Shown here: positions 63,424 to 64,000 of the stretch, piece by piece
Position numbering within the stretch: position 1 is the stretch's first letter
Layout: each line of letters starts with the position of its first letter
Source of the DNA: Novosphingobium sp. PhB57
GTDB lineage: Bacteria > Pseudomonadota > Alphaproteobacteria > Sphingomonadales > Sphingomonadaceae
Reading direction: 5' to 3'
DNA length: 64,000 bases
Assembly: GCF_004342985.1 (NCBI RefSeq)
Contig: NZ_SMBO01000003.1
Location: forward strand, 434,001-498,000
Translations under genes and position numbers: made by a program
Notes under the pieces: generated by a model
Told to the model about the DNA's origin: nothing
Database searches by the model: none
What the model saw: the letters and a program-made list of their open reading frames with translations, nothing else

Positions 63424-64000
63424 TCAGGGCGTCGGCGAGGCCGGCGCGGAGGGCTGCGGAGCGGCGATCTCCACCTCCACCCGTCGGTTCCTGGCGCGCC
63501 CTTCCTGGTCGTCGCTGCCATCGAGCTTGCGGTTGGGCGCGATGGGGCGCGCCTCTCCCAGCGCGACGACCGAAATGCGCGCTTTCGCGACTCCCTTGCT
63601 TTCGAGATAGTCGCGCGCCGCTTCCGCCCGCCTGCGCGAGGCGGCCAGGTTGTCGGCATCCGAACCGCGGGAGTCGCTGTGCCCCCAGATCGTGATCGCC
63701 CCGCCGGCCGCGAAAGCGGGCGTGGTGAGCAACCCGTCCAGCAGCGCACGCCCGGCCTCGTCGGGCTTGGCGCCCTTTGCCGGATAGGGCACGACGAGGT
63801 GGACCGTCTCGACCGGTGGTGCCTGGGTCGGCCCCACATCGACATCGGCGCGGATGATCGATTTCTTCGGTTCGTCCGCCGCAGGATCGGGTGCGGCGCT
63901 GGCGTCCGCGTCAGGAAGGGCGCTGTCGGGAACGACGCCATCGGGCGCTGCCCGCTGCGTGGCGCTATCGGTGCTCTCTCCCTCGCTTCCGGTGCCCTGC
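63424..64000 (-). CDS. OmpA-family protein (N-terminus beyond the right edge)
   Basis: The reading frame is open from the stop at 63424 to the end of the window, 191 residues, so the start lies outside. The C-terminal OmpA peptidoglycan-binding domain has TIWGHSDSRGSDADNLAASR, RRAEAARDYLESKGV, ISVVALGEARPIAPN, and GRARNRRVEVEIA. Upstream is an Asp/Ala/Pro-rich linker (ALPDADASAAPDPAADEPKK). A GTG at 63837 is an in-frame internal codon, not a convincing start. Such proteins tie the envelope to the cell wall. The missing N-terminus could be a lipoprotein, barrel or membrane anchor. Confidence 0.8.
   Translation of the reverse strand, partial: QGTGSEGESTDSATQRAAPDGVVPDSALPDADASAAPDPAADEPKKSIIRADVDVGPTQAPPVETVHLVVPYPAKGAKPDEAGRALLDGLLTTPAFAAGGAITIWGHSDSRGSDADNLAASRRRAEAARDYLESKGVAKARISVVALGEARPIAPNRKLDGSDDQEGRARNRRVEVEIAAPQPSAPASPTP

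Overview
The window is GC-rich and almost entirely protein-coding. It looks like chromosomal DNA of a sphingomonad (Alphaproteobacteria, Novosphingobium/Sphingobium-like). This rests on TonB-dependent receptors, PAS- and HWE-type histidine kinases, a bacteriophytochrome, small stress proteins behind EcfG-type promoter motifs (GGAAC-N16/17-CGTT), and many 4-nt ATGA/GTGA gene overlaps. I see no tRNA, rRNA, insertion sequence, prophage or CRISPR array. Names come from reading motifs, not from database searches.

0-8 kb: a possible 3' end of a plus-strand gene, then an envelope-polysaccharide pair (GT39-like membrane glycosyltransferase and acyltransferase 3), a secreted DUF4424 protein, and a very large multi-PAS/GAF hybrid kinase with a partner receiver protein. 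8-24 kb: nutrient uptake and catabolism. It holds an MHS-family symporter, a LysR regulator divergent from two overlapping amidohydrolases (one exported, one cytosine-deaminase-like), a siderophore-type TonB receptor, a secreted GH43 glycosidase with a LysR regulator, pyruvate phosphate dikinase, and a second MHS symporter divergent from a LysR gene. A DEDDh exonuclease and a general-stress flavin-fold protein follow.

24.9-35.5 kb: a nine-gene minus-strand chemosensory operon, the most unusual region. It encodes a soluble receptor with two signalling tips in one chain, a CheW with three CheW domains, CheB, CheR, CheA, a small STAS protein, a CheY-like receiver, a CheC with both phosphatase sites intact, and a PAS hybrid kinase. 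Nearly every junction overlaps or is a few bases wide. The double-headed receptor recalls DosM of Vibrio cholerae cytoplasmic arrays. No membrane anchor or ligand domain is visible.

35.7-47 kb: a stress-type DUF2945 gene, a fatty acid beta-oxidation operon (FadE, thiolase, FadJ, acetyl-CoA hydrolase/CoA-transferase), a thioesterase, and a group of small stress-type genes (DUF4142 lipoprotein, DUF3597, flavodoxin-like reductase, a 41-residue CsbD-like protein, a 77-residue hydrophilic protein), several behind EcfG-like promoters. 47-53 kb: a caa3-like terminal oxidase operon with fused subunits I and III, a CtaG assembly factor and a three-haem cytochrome c. The K-channel lysine position reads Gln.

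53-64 kb: small hypotheticals, a MarR-like protein, an AraC regulator divergent from a fosmidomycin-resistance-type exporter, a 58-residue membrane protein, a TonB receptor preceded by 519 gene-free bases rich in dyads, an RNase H-like protein lacking its fourth acidic residue, a bacteriophytochrome HWE kinase fused to a receiver, and an OmpA-like protein that runs off the right edge.
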